Shown here piece after piece: positions 9,076 through 18,048 of a stretch of 64,000 bases of DNA. Under the pieces are notes generated by a model that did not search any database, was not told where the DNA came from, and saw only the letters and a program-made list of their open reading frames with translations. Origin of the DNA: Algorimicrobium hallyeonense (lineage in GTDB: Bacteria > Bacteroidota > Bacteroidia > Flavobacteriales > Flavobacteriaceae); contig NZ_JBHSLA010000001.1 in NCBI RefSeq assembly GCF_042657385.1, positions 868,001-932,000 on the forward strand, given 5' to 3'. Both the position numbers and the translations under genes were made by a program. Position 1 is the stretch's first letter. Each line of letters begins with the position of its first letter.

Positions 9076-9666
9076 ATGCTTGAAAATTTCTGGTTTAATG
9101 TTGAATATGGCATCAATCACGTTTTAGATATTAATGCCTATGACCATGTACTATTTCTTATTGTACTTACAGTTCCTTATCTGTTTAAAGACTGGAAACG
9201 TGTTCTAGTTTTAGTAACCATTTTTACTTTAGGTCACACCTTATCTTTGGTGCTTGCTGCCTATGGTGTTGTGAGTGTTAATGGAGCGTTAGTGGAGTTT
9301 TTAATTCCTATTACCATTTTAATTGTTGCTCTTTTTAATGTGTTTACTGCAGGAAAAGGCGCCCAAAAAGAGAAAATTGGTGTGCTATTTTTTTCGACCC
9401 TCTTTTTCGGACTCGTTCACGGATTAGGTTTTGCTCGAGAATTTCAAATGATGGTTGGAAAATCGGATAACAAACTTCTTACCTTATTAGAATTTGCTCT
9501 TGGTATAGAATTGGCCCAAATAATCATTGTATTTGTGGTGCTATTTTTGGGTTATATTATGCAAACTGTTTTCCGTTTTTCAAAGCGCGACTGGGTTATG
9601 GTTATTTCAGCAGTCGTCGTTGGATTGGTAATTCCTATGATTTTAAATAGCGATTTAATAGCCTAA
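9076..9666 (+). CDS. HupE/UreJ-like membrane protein
   Basis: A 196-residue inner-membrane protein with about six spans. It has the conserved histidine motifs of the HupE/UreJ_2 group: YDHVLFL near residues 22-28, TLGHTLSL near 51-58 and GLVHGLGFA near 112-120. Named relatives are linked to nickel handling for hydrogenase or urease, but neither enzyme is in this window, so metal transport is only a guess. Such stand-alone genes are common in Flavobacteriaceae. Confidence 0.8.
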   Translation: MLENFWFNVEYGINHVLDINAYDHVLFLIVLTVPYLFKDWKRVLVLVTIFTLGHTLSLVLAAYGVVSVNGALVEFLIPITILIVALFNVFTAGKGAQKEKIGVLFFSTLFFGLVHGLGFAREFQMMVGKSDNKLLTLLEFALGIELAQIIIVFVVLFLGYIMQTVFRFSKRDWVMVISAVVVGLVIPMILNSDLIA

Positions 9667-9753
9667 AAACGCCTGATGCCTAAAGTTTTCATAAATCTTT
9701 AATAGTGAGGTTGTAATTAAAATACGAAGCCACTATCTTCGTTATAAGTAAGT

Positions 9754-10194
9754 ATGTTTATGAAAGAGAAAAAACAACTTAAATATGATAAAGCGTATTT
9801 AAGAATGGCTTCAGAATGGGGAAAATTATCCTATTGTAAACGCAAACAAGTTGGTGCCATCATTGTAAAAAATAGAATGATTATTTCCGATGGTTACAAT
9901 GGTACACCAACCGGATTTGAAAATTTTTGCGAGGACGACGAAGGGTATACCAAATGGTATGTGCTCCATGCCGAAGCCAACGCCATTTTAAAAGTTGCTG
10001 CATCTACACAGTCCTGTATGGGTGCAACCCTTTATATTACCCTTTCTCCATGCAAAGAATGTAGTAAATTAATCCATCAAGCAGGTATAACACGTGTGGT
10101 TTATAAGGATGCTTATAAAGATGATTCGGGTTTACAGTTTTTACAAAAAGCAGGAATAGAATTAAAATTAATTACAGATTTAACAGCTGAATGA
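9754..10194 (+). CDS. dCMP deaminase family protein
   Basis: A 146-residue cytidine/deoxycytidylate deaminase. The zinc site is complete: His72 and catalytic Glu74 in HAEANAI, with Cys100 and Cys103 in SPCKEC. An extra N-terminal Cys and the NGTPTGFENFCEDDEG insert are typical of the dCMP deaminase/ComEB group. The likely reaction is dCMP to dUMP for thymidylate synthesis. An alternative start at Met3 (9760) is equally good. Its last four bases overlap the protease gene that follows, which suggests translational coupling. A near-consensus -7 box (TATCTTCG) lies at 9734-9741. Confidence 0.88.
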   Translation: MFMKEKKQLKYDKAYLRMASEWGKLSYCKRKQVGAIIVKNRMIISDGYNGTPTGFENFCEDDEGYTKWYVLHAEANAILKVAASTQSCMGATLYITLSPCKECSKLIHQAGITRVVYKDAYKDDSGLQFLQKAGIELKLITDLTAE

Positions 10195-11780
10195 CATTTA
10201 AAAAGAAATATTTACCACTGATACTAGGCGTAGGAATTGCGACTGGAATTTTTATAGGTGGAAAATTAAATTTTTCTGATAAACCAGATCGTTTATTTAG
10301 CTCCAATAGTAAAAAGGAAAAGCTAAATCGGCTAATTGATTATATTGATTATGAATATGTAGATGATGTTAATACAGACAGCATTGTAGATATTACTGTT
10401 AACGGTATTCTAGAAAATCTAGATCCACACTCGGTTTATATTCCAAAAGCCGATATGCAACGGGTTACCGAAAACATGAAAGGTGATTTTGTGGGTATTG
10501 GTATTAGTTTTTACACCTATAATGACACCATTACTGTAATCCGAACTATTGAAGGAAGCCCAAGTGATAAAGTGGGTATTCAAGGTGGCGATCGGATTAT
10601 TACCGCCGATGGCGATTCCATTTTTGGTAAAGATTTAAGCAATTCAGATATAATTAAGAAGCTTAAAGGACCAATTGATACCAAAGTTAAATTAGAAGTC
10701 TACCGAAAAGGCGAACCAAAATTACTGACCTTTACAGTAAAGCGCGATCATATTCCTATTCGGAGTGTGGATGCGGCTTACATGCTTACCGAAACATTGG
10801 GCTATATAAAAATTAACCGTTTTGCAGAGTCTACTTATAAAGAGTTTAAGGAAGAACTAGAAAATTTAAAAAAATTAGATGTTCAGGATTTGGTCTTGGA
10901 TTTACGTGGTAATCCAGGTGGATTTTTAACCATTGCCGAACAAATAGTGGATGAGTTTCTAGAAGATGATAAGCTTATTTTATTCACAAAAAATAAACGT
11001 GGAAGTATTCAAGAAAGTTATGCTACCAAAAAAGGCGATTTTGAAAACAGTAAAGTATATGTGCTTATTGATGAAAATTCTGCATCGGCAAGTGAAATAG
11101 TAGCTGGCGCACTTCAAGATAACGATAAAGGAACCATTGTTGGCCGAAGATCGTACGGAAAAGGCCTAGTGCAGCGAGAAATGAATTTAGGAGATGGTAG
11201 TGCGGTACGTTTAACCGTGTCGCGCTATTATACACCAACAGGACGCTCCATTCAACGTTCTTATAATAATGGTAATAAAGATTATTACGATGATTATTTT
11301 GAACGTTTAAGCAGTGGTGAATTCCTAGATCCTGAAAAAATAGAAGTAGCCGATTCCTTGAAGTTTACCACACCAAAAGGTAAAGTGGTTTATGGCGGTG
11401 GTGGCATTATTCCAGACGTTTTTGTGCCACTAGATTTAAGCATGCAAAACGAAACCTTAACCTTTTTACAACGTCGTGGTTTTGTGAGTAATTTTGTGTT
11501 TGAAGAATTGGAGAAAAATCGCCATGCTTATGATGATTTTTCGCGTAAGGATTTTATTGATAATTTCATCGTATCGGACGATTTTGTATTAGCTTTTCAA
11601 GATTATCTCAACTCTAAAACAAGTGCCAATATAACTTTTGTAGCTTATAATGATGAGGTAAAACAGTACATTAAAGCAACATTGGCGGCACAACTTTATA
11701 CCAAAGGTGCTTTTGAAGAAGTGCTCAATAAAAGCGATGTGATGATTGAAGAAGTTCTAAAATTGGATGCCAAGTTATAG
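10191..11780 (+). CDS. S41 family C-terminal processing peptidase
   Basis: A 529-residue tail-specific protease. An N-terminal signal/anchor (about residues 7-24) exports it. A PDZ domain lies at about 90-175 (GIGISFYTYND to LKGPIDTKVKLEV), followed by the S41 catalytic core with LRGNPGG, the serine cluster SASASE at 297-302 (probable nucleophile Ser299) and Lys324 in SYGKG. It degrades or trims periplasmic proteins from the C-terminus. The start overlaps the dCMP deaminase stop by four bases (ATGA). Confidence 0.92.
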   Translation: MTFKKKYLPLILGVGIATGIFIGGKLNFSDKPDRLFSSNSKKEKLNRLIDYIDYEYVDDVNTDSIVDITVNGILENLDPHSVYIPKADMQRVTENMKGDFVGIGISFYTYNDTITVIRTIEGSPSDKVGIQGGDRIITADGDSIFGKDLSNSDIIKKLKGPIDTKVKLEVYRKGEPKLLTFTVKRDHIPIRSVDAAYMLTETLGYIKINRFAESTYKEFKEELENLKKLDVQDLVLDLRGNPGGFLTIAEQIVDEFLEDDKLILFTKNKRGSIQESYATKKGDFENSKVYVLIDENSASASEIVAGALQDNDKGTIVGRRSYGKGLVQREMNLGDGSAVRLTVSRYYTPTGRSIQRSYNNGNKDYYDDYFERLSSGEFLDPEKIEVADSLKFTTPKGKVVYGGGGIIPDVFVPLDLSMQNETLTFLQRRGFVSNFVFEELEKNRHAYDDFSRKDFIDNFIVSDDFVLAFQDYLNSKTSANITFVAYNDEVKQYIKATLAAQLYTKGAFEEVLNKSDVMIEEVLKLDAKL

Positions 11781-11833
11781 CCGTTTAACTTTTAGTTAAA
11801 GTTATCAATTTTGGTTGTGATTATTCATAGTCT

Positions 11834-11896
11834 CACTAACCACTAACCACTAACCACTAACCACTAACCACTAACCACTAACCACTAACCACTAAA
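11834..11896. repeat. Tandem repeat of 7 bp (CACTAAC), eight perfect units plus one variant
   Basis: Eight perfect CACTAAC units run from 11834 to 11889, followed by CACTAAA at 11890-11896. The array fills the gap between two convergent genes, and its last unit contains the stop codon (TAG on the minus strand, 11892-11894) of the FAD oxidoreductase. It is a simple microsatellite-like repeat prone to slippage. Confidence 0.97.
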
Positions 11897-12494
11897 CCTT
11901 ATCATGAACTTTAACGTGTTCTCCGTTATTCCATAGTGTTAAAATATCCGTTGCCACATGAGCACCACTTCCTGAAGCTATGGCGAATTGACTGCGCCAA
12001 CCAGCAAGCGTTCCAGCCACATATAACCCGTCTTCTATTAGATGGTTATCGTTTTGTAACCAAATACGTTCTTTCTCCGTTTTTGCTCGTGGGTGTGGTT
12101 TAATATATGGTTCCAAACCCGAAATAGTGAGTAAATTCGTGTATCCAACAGCCACAACTACTAGTTTAGATATGTAGGTTGCCTTGTTAGTAATAACGGA
12201 AAAACCATCAGTAGTTTTGGCTATAGTTTGTACTTTTTCATGTTCAATACAATCCACATGTGGATATAAGGTGTGTAACTGTTCTTTTCCGGAAACTAAA
12301 ATATCTGCGCCTGTAGTGCCAGGTGTTACACCTAAAACATTATTAAATAAGGCGTTTTGTAAATGCGATGTTTTCTGATGAAGAATAATACCAATATGTT
12401 TATCTGCCGCAAACACTTGTTTTTTTGCTGAACCTAGAACTAATGCGCAGGACATACCAGCTGCACCACCACCAATAATTAAAACATCAAACAT
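11892..12494 (-). CDS. Small FAD/NAD(P)-dependent oxidoreductase (thioredoxin reductase-like)
   Basis: A 200-residue protein with an N-terminal dinucleotide-binding motif GGGAAG at residues 8-13 and a C-terminal FAD motif EDGLYVAGTLAGWRSQFAIASGSGA. It is short compared with thioredoxin reductases (about 310) and has no CxxC pair, so it probably lacks the NADPH domain and is not a true thioredoxin reductase. Its start overlaps the stop of the upstream membrane peptide gene (TAATG), so the two are coupled. The last codons run into a tandem repeat. Confidence 0.82.
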   Translation of the reverse strand: MFDVLIIGGGAAGMSCALVLGSAKKQVFAADKHIGIILHQKTSHLQNALFNNVLGVTPGTTGADILVSGKEQLHTLYPHVDCIEHEKVQTIAKTTDGFSVITNKATYISKLVVVAVGYTNLLTISGLEPYIKPHPRAKTEKERIWLQNDNHLIEDGLYVAGTLAGWRSQFAIASGSGAHVATDILTLWNNGEHVKVHDKV

Positions 12495-12715
12495 TAGTTA
12501 TTGTTTTTAGCTTTTTGATCAATTTTTTTTGAAATAGATAAAATCTGTAAAAGTACAATTGCGCAAAGCGAAGCAAAAATAGTAATCAACGCCACCATGC
12601 TTTCACCTTCAAAAGGTGCGCTAAAATTAATTTTAGTCACATTAAATCCAATTAAAACAATGGCTAAAATGGATAGGACAAGCGTGAGTATTTTCATAAT
12701 AAAAATAGTTTTCAT
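12494..12715 (-). CDS. Small two-span membrane protein, function unknown
   Basis: A 73-residue protein with two hydrophobic segments (about residues 7-27 and 38-60) and a lysine-rich C-terminal tail, so a small inner-membrane protein. I do not recognise a family. A second Met at residue 7 (12697) is an alternative start and gives a cleaner first span. The stop overlaps the start of the FAD oxidoreductase by one base, which points to co-translation. Confidence 0.7.
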   Translation of the reverse strand: MKTIFIMKILTLVLSILAIVLIGFNVTKINFSAPFEGESMVALITIFASLCAIVLLQILSISKKIDQKAKNNN

Positions 12716-12844
12716 TTACGTTTCTGAATTTTTTTCGAAAGAACATTCCAAAAAGAATCTAACAAAGATGACGTAATTAATAGTTTTTACAAAATTAGAC
12801 CATTATTCCTAAAGTTCCATCATTATAGTAACCGAAAGTTTCTC

Positions 12845-12852
12845 TATTTTTG
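12845..12852 (+). promoter_or_regulatory. -7 box TATTTTTG placed for leaderless transcription
   Basis: TAnnTTTG match ending exactly four bases before the ATG at 12857. At the usual distance the transcript would begin at or next to the start codon. Confidence 0.5.
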
Positions 12853-12856
12853 CAGC

Positions 12857-13423
12857 ATGTTTCAATTAGGAAAAACCATAGTTTCGGAGGATATTATCCA
12901 AAAAGATTTTGTCTGTAACCTGTCGGCGTGCAAAGGTGCTTGTTGTATAGATGGTGATGCAGGTGCACCACTTGAAAAGGCGGAAGCCCAAATCCTGGAG
13001 GATATTTACCCAAAAGTAAAACCCTTTTTACGTCAAATTGGGATAGATGCTATTGAAGCTCAAGGTACTTTTATTACCACAGCAACTGGTGAATTAGAAA
13101 CACCACTTATTGATGGTGCGGATTGCGCTTATGTAACTTTTGATAAAAAGGGAACGGCTTTGTGCGGGATTGAAGAGGCCTATAATCAAGGTGCTATTGA
13201 TTGGAAGAAGCCCGTTTCTTGCCATTTATATCCTATTAGAATTAAAGAGTATTCCGAGTTTTCTGCGGTAAATTATGATAAATGGGAAATTTGCGATGAT
13301 GCTTGCATTCTAGGTAAAGAATTACAAGTGCCTGTTTATAAGTTTGTTAAGCAGGCGTTAATAAGAAAATTTGGTGAAGACTGGTATACCGATTTAGAAA
13401 AGGTAGCCGAAAAGTTGTCATAA
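12857..13423 (+). CDS. DUF3109 family cysteine-rich protein
   Basis: A 188-residue cytoplasmic protein with the DUF3109 pattern. A conserved N-terminal cysteine cluster (Cys20, Cys25, Cys29, Cys30 in CNLSACKGACC) and later cysteines in LCGIE, VSCHLYPIR and ICDDAC suggest a metal or Fe-S site. Function is unknown; relatives are widespread in Bacteroidota as single genes. Confidence 0.85.
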   Translation: MFQLGKTIVSEDIIQKDFVCNLSACKGACCIDGDAGAPLEKAEAQILEDIYPKVKPFLRQIGIDAIEAQGTFITTATGELETPLIDGADCAYVTFDKKGTALCGIEEAYNQGAIDWKKPVSCHLYPIRIKEYSEFSAVNYDKWEICDDACILGKELQVPVYKFVKQALIRKFGEDWYTDLEKVAEKLS

Positions 13424-13454
13424 CTTACTCAAATATATTATATTATCCATCTAT

Positions 13455-13484
13455 TCTCTAATATAGACTCGCCTATATTAGAGA
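13455..13484. promoter_or_regulatory. Perfect 12-bp inverted repeat upstream of the first CHAT gene
   Basis: TCTCTAATATAG (13455-13466) and CTATATTAGAGA (13473-13484) flank a six-base loop, 44 bp before the CHAT start codon. There is no T run on either side, so it reads as an operator rather than a terminator. Confidence 0.5.
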
Positions 13485-13528
13485 CTAATTGCGTTTAATA
13501 TTTTTAACCCAAATGAGACCTTTACCTT

Positions 13529-16500
13529 ATGAAAAAAGTAATTTTTTTCTTAATTAGTTCGTTAACCTTTCACGCGTTATTTAGCCAAACTACTTGGCAA
13601 GACTACACCAAAAATGCAGATTCATTACAGCTTAATTTTCAGTTTAAAGATGTTATTGAACCTAGACAAAAAGCCATTGATATAGCAAAAACACAGCAAA
13701 AAGATACGGTTCCATTTCTAAATTTATTGTTAGAGATGAGTAAAAATGAACTTGCCACTTCTAACGCAGAACTGAAATCTGAAGCCTATAAAAGTCTGCA
13801 ATCACAAATTTTAGAATTAGAAGAGTCTGGTGCTGAACCAGAAAGACTTTACCAAGCGTATAGACGCATGTATATTTTTGCTCATAATTACATGAGGAAC
13901 ATGCGGGACACGGATAAATACGTGGCTAAATCTATAGATTATCATTACAAATGTCAAGAAATAGACTCTGTCGTTTTAATGAAAACCTTGCATACTTCTG
14001 GTGTCGTGTCTCGTGTGGTTGGTAGGCTTAACGCATCTGTTGCGGTATTAAAGAAGGCTGAAGATCTGTATCAACATATTGATCCTGAAGTGAGAAACAC
14101 CAATAATATGGCTAGTATTTATTTAGACTTGGCCATGGTTTACAACTATGAATTTTTAAACATTCCATCCAAACGCTTAAAATATCTTAAAAAGTCTGAA
14201 GCCACATTTAAAAGTGTGGACAAACCAAATATGGACTACTTTATAGGTGTTTATACCAATCTATCCGATTACGAAGAGCTTGAAGGAAATTATAAGAAAG
14301 CAGAAAACTATTTAAAAAAAGCTATTCAACTATATAAAGATAATGCAGCTTTAGCACAGGAATCTAGAAGAGGAAAAATAGGTTTTAAAAGAGACTTGCA
14401 GTTTAAGGCATCTTTACTAAAAATTTATCGCGAAACAGGACAGGAAGATAATATGTTGTCGCTTTTTCAGGAAATGAAAACCATTAATGCAGAAAACACA
14501 CTGGACGATATTGAAACAGATTTTATAGCAACTGCTTATTTAATCGTAGCAAGATATTACCGTTTTAAAAATAATGAAAAAGCCTTGACCTATCTCAATG
14601 AAGGTTTAGAATTTCATAAAAAAATAAATTTTAAGAAGCTTGAAGATCAATTTACAATAGAAAAAATTAAGATTTTAATTGATGAGGAGCGATATGTAGA
14701 AGCAGAAAAACTTTTAAAGGAAATTGAAGGTGAAGAAAAATTACGTCCAACCATTGAAAATGACATATTAGTTCTTCATGCCTCATTAAATTTTAAAAAG
14801 AAGAATAACGAAGCTTATACTTATATCAATAAATTAATTTATGGGTTTTCTGAAGAAAATAAAGCTTTAGATATTAAAACAATGGCTTATCAGGATTTTA
14901 CACCAAGTCTCGTTTTGAATGATATCCAGTATCTTTTAGAACTTATAGAAAATCTTGAAAAATCATCATTTAAAGATGATACCGTAAGACATACGTTATA
15001 TCTCATAGCTTTAAAACAATTTGAATCTAATTTTCATCATGAGTTTCTAAATGAAAAACTAAAAAAGACCTACGATAAAATAAGTTTTTACTTTCTTGAA
15101 AAAGCATCCAACAACCAATTAGCAGAAAGCGACATTGATTTATTTTTAAATTTTACCGAAACTATTGAAGCTAAATATTTGCTGAATACATTTATTGCCA
15201 ACAGGGCGGAATCTAATCTGAATGAAACGGATGAACTCATTCATGATGAGCAGCGTTTACGGTCTAATATTACCTATCTGAAAAAGAAAAATATTGAAAA
15301 AAAATCGGATAGCTTGCGTGAACTTATTTTTGAAGAAAATTTAAAGTTGGATGCTATAAAAGATCAAATAAAAGAGCAAGATTTTTATATTTCTCAAATT
15401 ATAAATTCAGAGGATTCGCAAAAGCAAAAACAGATTTTTAAAGATCGTTATATAATAAAGTATAAAATAGTAAACAATCAAGTATTCAGAATTATTTATA
15501 ATAACAATGATATTAAATTTACTAACCTGGGTAGTTATTTGGACATAAAACCAGAAGTCATTAAAATGCTATCTAACATAAAAGATATTAATGTTCCTGT
15601 AATGGAAATTAAAAAATACGGAGCAAATCTGCAGGGTGTTTTACTTACCGACGTTAATTTGGCTAGTATTAACAACATCTATATTATTCCAGATGGTATT
15701 TTGCATTATTTGCCTTTTGAGCTTTTAGTTTCCAACAATGACTATTTGCTAAACCAAACTAAAATTAGTTATGTTTCGGCTTTAAGCTTTATCGATTCGC
15801 CTGTAGAAATTAATAAAGAGAATGACAAAATTGCATTATTTGCACCATCATACAATCTGTTTGCGCCTACAGATACGCAGTTGGCTGTAAGAGGTGAGCC
15901 TTATTATTTGGATGGTGCTATTAAAGAAGTGAATTCCATTTCAGAATTATTTGAAAACAGTGATGTTTACACCAATAATAATGCCTCTAAAGAAGCTTTC
16001 AAATCACTTTCTAACGGCTATTCTATTCTACATCTGTCTATGCATTCCTTTTTAAATGATGCGGACTCCGAGTTGAGTAGTTTAGTTTTTTCAGATACGG
16101 AGGCCGATTACGAATTGTATATTTCTGAACTATATGGCTTAAACCTAAATGCCAATATGGTGGTTTTAAGTGCGTGCAATACAGGTGTTGGAGAATTTAA
16201 AACAGGAAAAGGCATTGTATCTATGAACACCGCCTTTACGGCAGCAGGAGTACCTTCGGTTTTGTCCAGTTTATGGAGCGCACCGGATGATGCTACTAAA
16301 GAAATTATGGTTTCATTTTATAAGCATTTAAAAGATGGAAATGATAAAGCTGAAGCTTTACAAAAGGCGAAACAAGATTTTTTAAGCGCAAATGAAAACA
16401 TGTCTTTGGATCATCCTTATTATTGGGCAGGATTTGTAATGTCTGGAGATATTTCGCCTATCGTAGACAAGAAAAATAATACAATCTGGTATCTAATAGG

Positions 16501-16564
16501 AGGTGGCGCTCTAATTTTATTAGTTGTACTCTTCTATAGAAAACAGAAAAAGCAAGCGGCTTAA
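13529..16564 (+). CDS. Periplasmic TPR-CHAT domain protein (caspase-like), membrane anchored
   Basis: A 1011-residue protein. A signal peptide (residues 1-20, ending ALFSQ) leads into TPR-like helices to about residue 480 (for example NYKKAENYLKKAIQLYK), a charged coiled-coil near 575-640, and a C-terminal CHAT domain at about 690-975. The catalytic pair is His839 (LHLSMH) and Cys883 (LSACNTG). A single membrane span at about 985-1003 is followed by a short basic tail, so the bulk should be periplasmic with the C-terminus in the cytoplasm. CHAT domains are caspase/separase-like cysteine peptidases. It is convergent, 3 bp apart, with an anti-sigma/sigma pair, which suggests a functional link. 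Confidence 0.9.
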   Translation: MKKVIFFLISSLTFHALFSQTTWQDYTKNADSLQLNFQFKDVIEPRQKAIDIAKTQQKDTVPFLNLLLEMSKNELATSNAELKSEAYKSLQSQILELEESGAEPERLYQAYRRMYIFAHNYMRNMRDTDKYVAKSIDYHYKCQEIDSVVLMKTLHTSGVVSRVVGRLNASVAVLKKAEDLYQHIDPEVRNTNNMASIYLDLAMVYNYEFLNIPSKRLKYLKKSEATFKSVDKPNMDYFIGVYTNLSDYEELEGNYKKAENYLKKAIQLYKDNAALAQESRRGKIGFKRDLQFKASLLKIYRETGQEDNMLSLFQEMKTINAENTLDDIETDFIATAYLIVARYYRFKNNEKALTYLNEGLEFHKKINFKKLEDQFTIEKIKILIDEERYVEAEKLLKEIEGEEKLRPTIENDILVLHASLNFKKKNNEAYTYINKLIYGFSEENKALDIKTMAYQDFTPSLVLNDIQYLLELIENLEKSSFKDDTVRHTLYLIALKQFESNFHHEFLNEKLKKTYDKISFYFLEKASNNQLAESDIDLFLNFTETIEAKYLLNTFIANRAESNLNETDELIHDEQRLRSNITYLKKKNIEKKSDSLRELIFEENLKLDAIKDQIKEQDFYISQIINSEDSQKQKQIFKDRYIIKYKIVNNQVFRIIYNNNDIKFTNLGSYLDIKPEVIKMLSNIKDINVPVMEIKKYGANLQGVLLTDVNLASINNIYIIPDGILHYLPFELLVSNNDYLLNQTKISYVSALSFIDSPVEINKENDKIALFAPSYNLFAPTDTQLAVRGEPYYLDGAIKEVNSISELFENSDVYTNNNASKEAFKSLSNGYSILHLSMHSFLNDADSELSSLVFSDTEADYELYISELYGLNLNANMVVLSACNTGVGEFKTGKGIVSMNTAFTAAGVPSVLSSLWSAPDDATKEIMVSFYKHLKDGNDKAEALQKAKQDFLSANENMSLDHPYYWAGFVMSGDISPIVDKKNNTIWYLIGGGALILLVVLFYRKQKKQAA

Positions 16565-16567
16565 TAT

Positions 16568-17296
16568 TCAATTAATTTGTTTTAAAAGTTTTTCGGCCTC
16601 CTGCTTCTTAAACGTACCATTGCTAATTAAGGCTTTTAAGGTGGTTGCTGCTTTTAAATTAGATTCTGTTTTAATATATGCAAGTGCTAAATACCAAAGC
16701 TGTTGCGCTTTAAAATTTTCAGAAATATTTTTGGTGTCGGATAATATGGTAATAGCTTCCTTATTCTTATCCAAATATAAAAGGGCATTTGCTTTATAAA
16801 AATATAATACTGTATCTGGATTATCTTTTAAAATTGTATTGAAATGCTTTAACGCCAACTCATAATTTTTAGCTTCATAAGCAATAAAAGCTTGGGACAT
16901 TAAATCATGAGTATCTTGACCTCTTACAATAGGGTGTACCACATTTTTATAAGGTTCAAAATGGGAAGCATAGAGCGCCTGATTACTCACATTGTTTTGT
17001 TGGTAAATCCAGAAACTAGGAATTGCTAATAAAATAATAATTACAGCTGCAATTGCCCATTTTAAATATGGATAGCCCGTGTTTTTTAAAGCGCTTTTAG
17101 CAGTGTTGTCTAATGCTTGAAACCTTTCTTTCAGTTGTGTTTGCTCTTCTTTGGCAATAACCGTTTTAAGGTTTTTTTCAAATGCAACCGCTTTTGCAAA
17201 ATCAGGATCTGTTTCCATTAAATGGTTAAACGCTTTCTGAGTTTCTTCAGTAAGTGTTTTAGAAAAATAGTGTTCTATTAAGTTCTCTTTATTCAT
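16568..17296 (-). CDS. Anti-sigma-like membrane protein with periplasmic TPR domain
   Basis: A 242-residue protein. Residues 1-77 are a charged cytoplasmic region beginning NKENLIEHYFSKTLTEE, like anti-sigma N-domains that count zinc-free helices. One membrane span lies at about 79-97. Residues 125-242 hold TPR-like repeats (AFIAYEAKNYELALKHFNTIL and ALLYLDKNKEAITIL). It follows the sigma factor gene by 4 bp in the same operon, so an anti-sigma role is the natural inference, though there is no ZAS cysteine motif. The TPR part would share the periplasm with the CHAT protein encoded convergently. Confidence 0.75.
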   Translation of the reverse strand: MNKENLIEHYFSKTLTEETQKAFNHLMETDPDFAKAVAFEKNLKTVIAKEEQTQLKERFQALDNTAKSALKNTGYPYLKWAIAAVIIILLAIPSFWIYQQNNVSNQALYASHFEPYKNVVHPIVRGQDTHDLMSQAFIAYEAKNYELALKHFNTILKDNPDTVLYFYKANALLYLDKNKEAITILSDTKNISENFKAQQLWYLALAYIKTESNLKAATTLKALISNGTFKKQEAEKLLKQIN

Positions 17297-17300
17297 GCTA

Positions 17301-17849
17301 TTAATTAAAGATCATTGCTTTTAAAGCTTTTAAACAACGTGATTTTTGACTTTTGGTAACATCTTTGTTGTTATAATTTAATTCGGCCGTAATATCGTCT
17401 ATGGTAAAACCTCTGTAATAAAATAAAGTCAATATTTCTTTACACTTCCCTTCTAAATTAATAAAGGCTGCTTGTAACTGCTTTTGTTCGTCGGTTAGCT
17501 CGCCTATTAATTCTGTAGAGAGATCATATTCATTCTTTAAGCTATCAAATAATGCAGGCTCACTTACTAAATGTACTTTTTGTTGCTGTTTTAAGGCTTT
17601 AAAAATCTTATATTTTCCAATACTGAAAAGGTAGGTTTTAACTTCGCTTTTTAAATTATCCAACTTTCCATTAATAGCATTTTCCCGCAACGCTATAATG
17701 GCATCTTGATACATGTCGGTTATCAAGTCTTCGTCCGAGGTATATTTTTTAGCAAATCCAATAAAGGCAGATTTATGCTCCAAATAAACGGCTTCTAAAG
17801 TTTCTATATGGCCTTTTTTTAAAGCTTTGACAATGTCTTCATCTATCAT
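17301..17849 (-). CDS. RNA polymerase sigma-70 family factor (ECF type)
   Basis: A 182-residue ECF-size sigma factor. Region 2 covers about 20-90 (AFIGFAKKYTSDEDLITDMYQDAIIALRE, the core-binding and -10 recognition part), and region 4 covers about 118-180 (LEGKCKEILTLFYYRGFTIDDITAELNYNN, a helix-turn-helix for the -35). It is co-transcribed with an anti-sigma-like TPR protein. A -7 box TACTTTTG lies upstream at 17869-17876 (minus strand). Confidence 0.88.
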   Translation of the reverse strand: MIDEDIVKALKKGHIETLEAVYLEHKSAFIGFAKKYTSDEDLITDMYQDAIIALRENAINGKLDNLKSEVKTYLFSIGKYKIFKALKQQQKVHLVSEPALFDSLKNEYDLSTELIGELTDEQKQLQAAFINLEGKCKEILTLFYYRGFTIDDITAELNYNNKDVTKSQKSRCLKALKAMIFN

Positions 17850-17868
17850 ATTAATGTCATTGGGATTT

Positions 17869-17876
17869 CAAAAGTA
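17869..17876 (-). promoter_or_regulatory. -7 box (TACTTTTG) for the sigma/anti-sigma operon
   Basis: TAnnTTTG match on the minus strand, 19 bp upstream of the sigma factor start codon; the -33 region is T-rich without a clean TTTG. Confidence 0.45.
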
Positions 17877-18048
17877 AACAAGATATTCTAATAAAAAATT
17901 AAAATGGTGTTTACCTTTTTAAAAATATAGCTTCAAAGCGTGTATAATCCGGTTTTAATATGCTACTAATTAATCCTATTTTGGGATAGCATTCAAAATT
18001 AGGTAATAAAAACCGTGTAACAAAAAATAGCCTTTAAACTATAATTAT

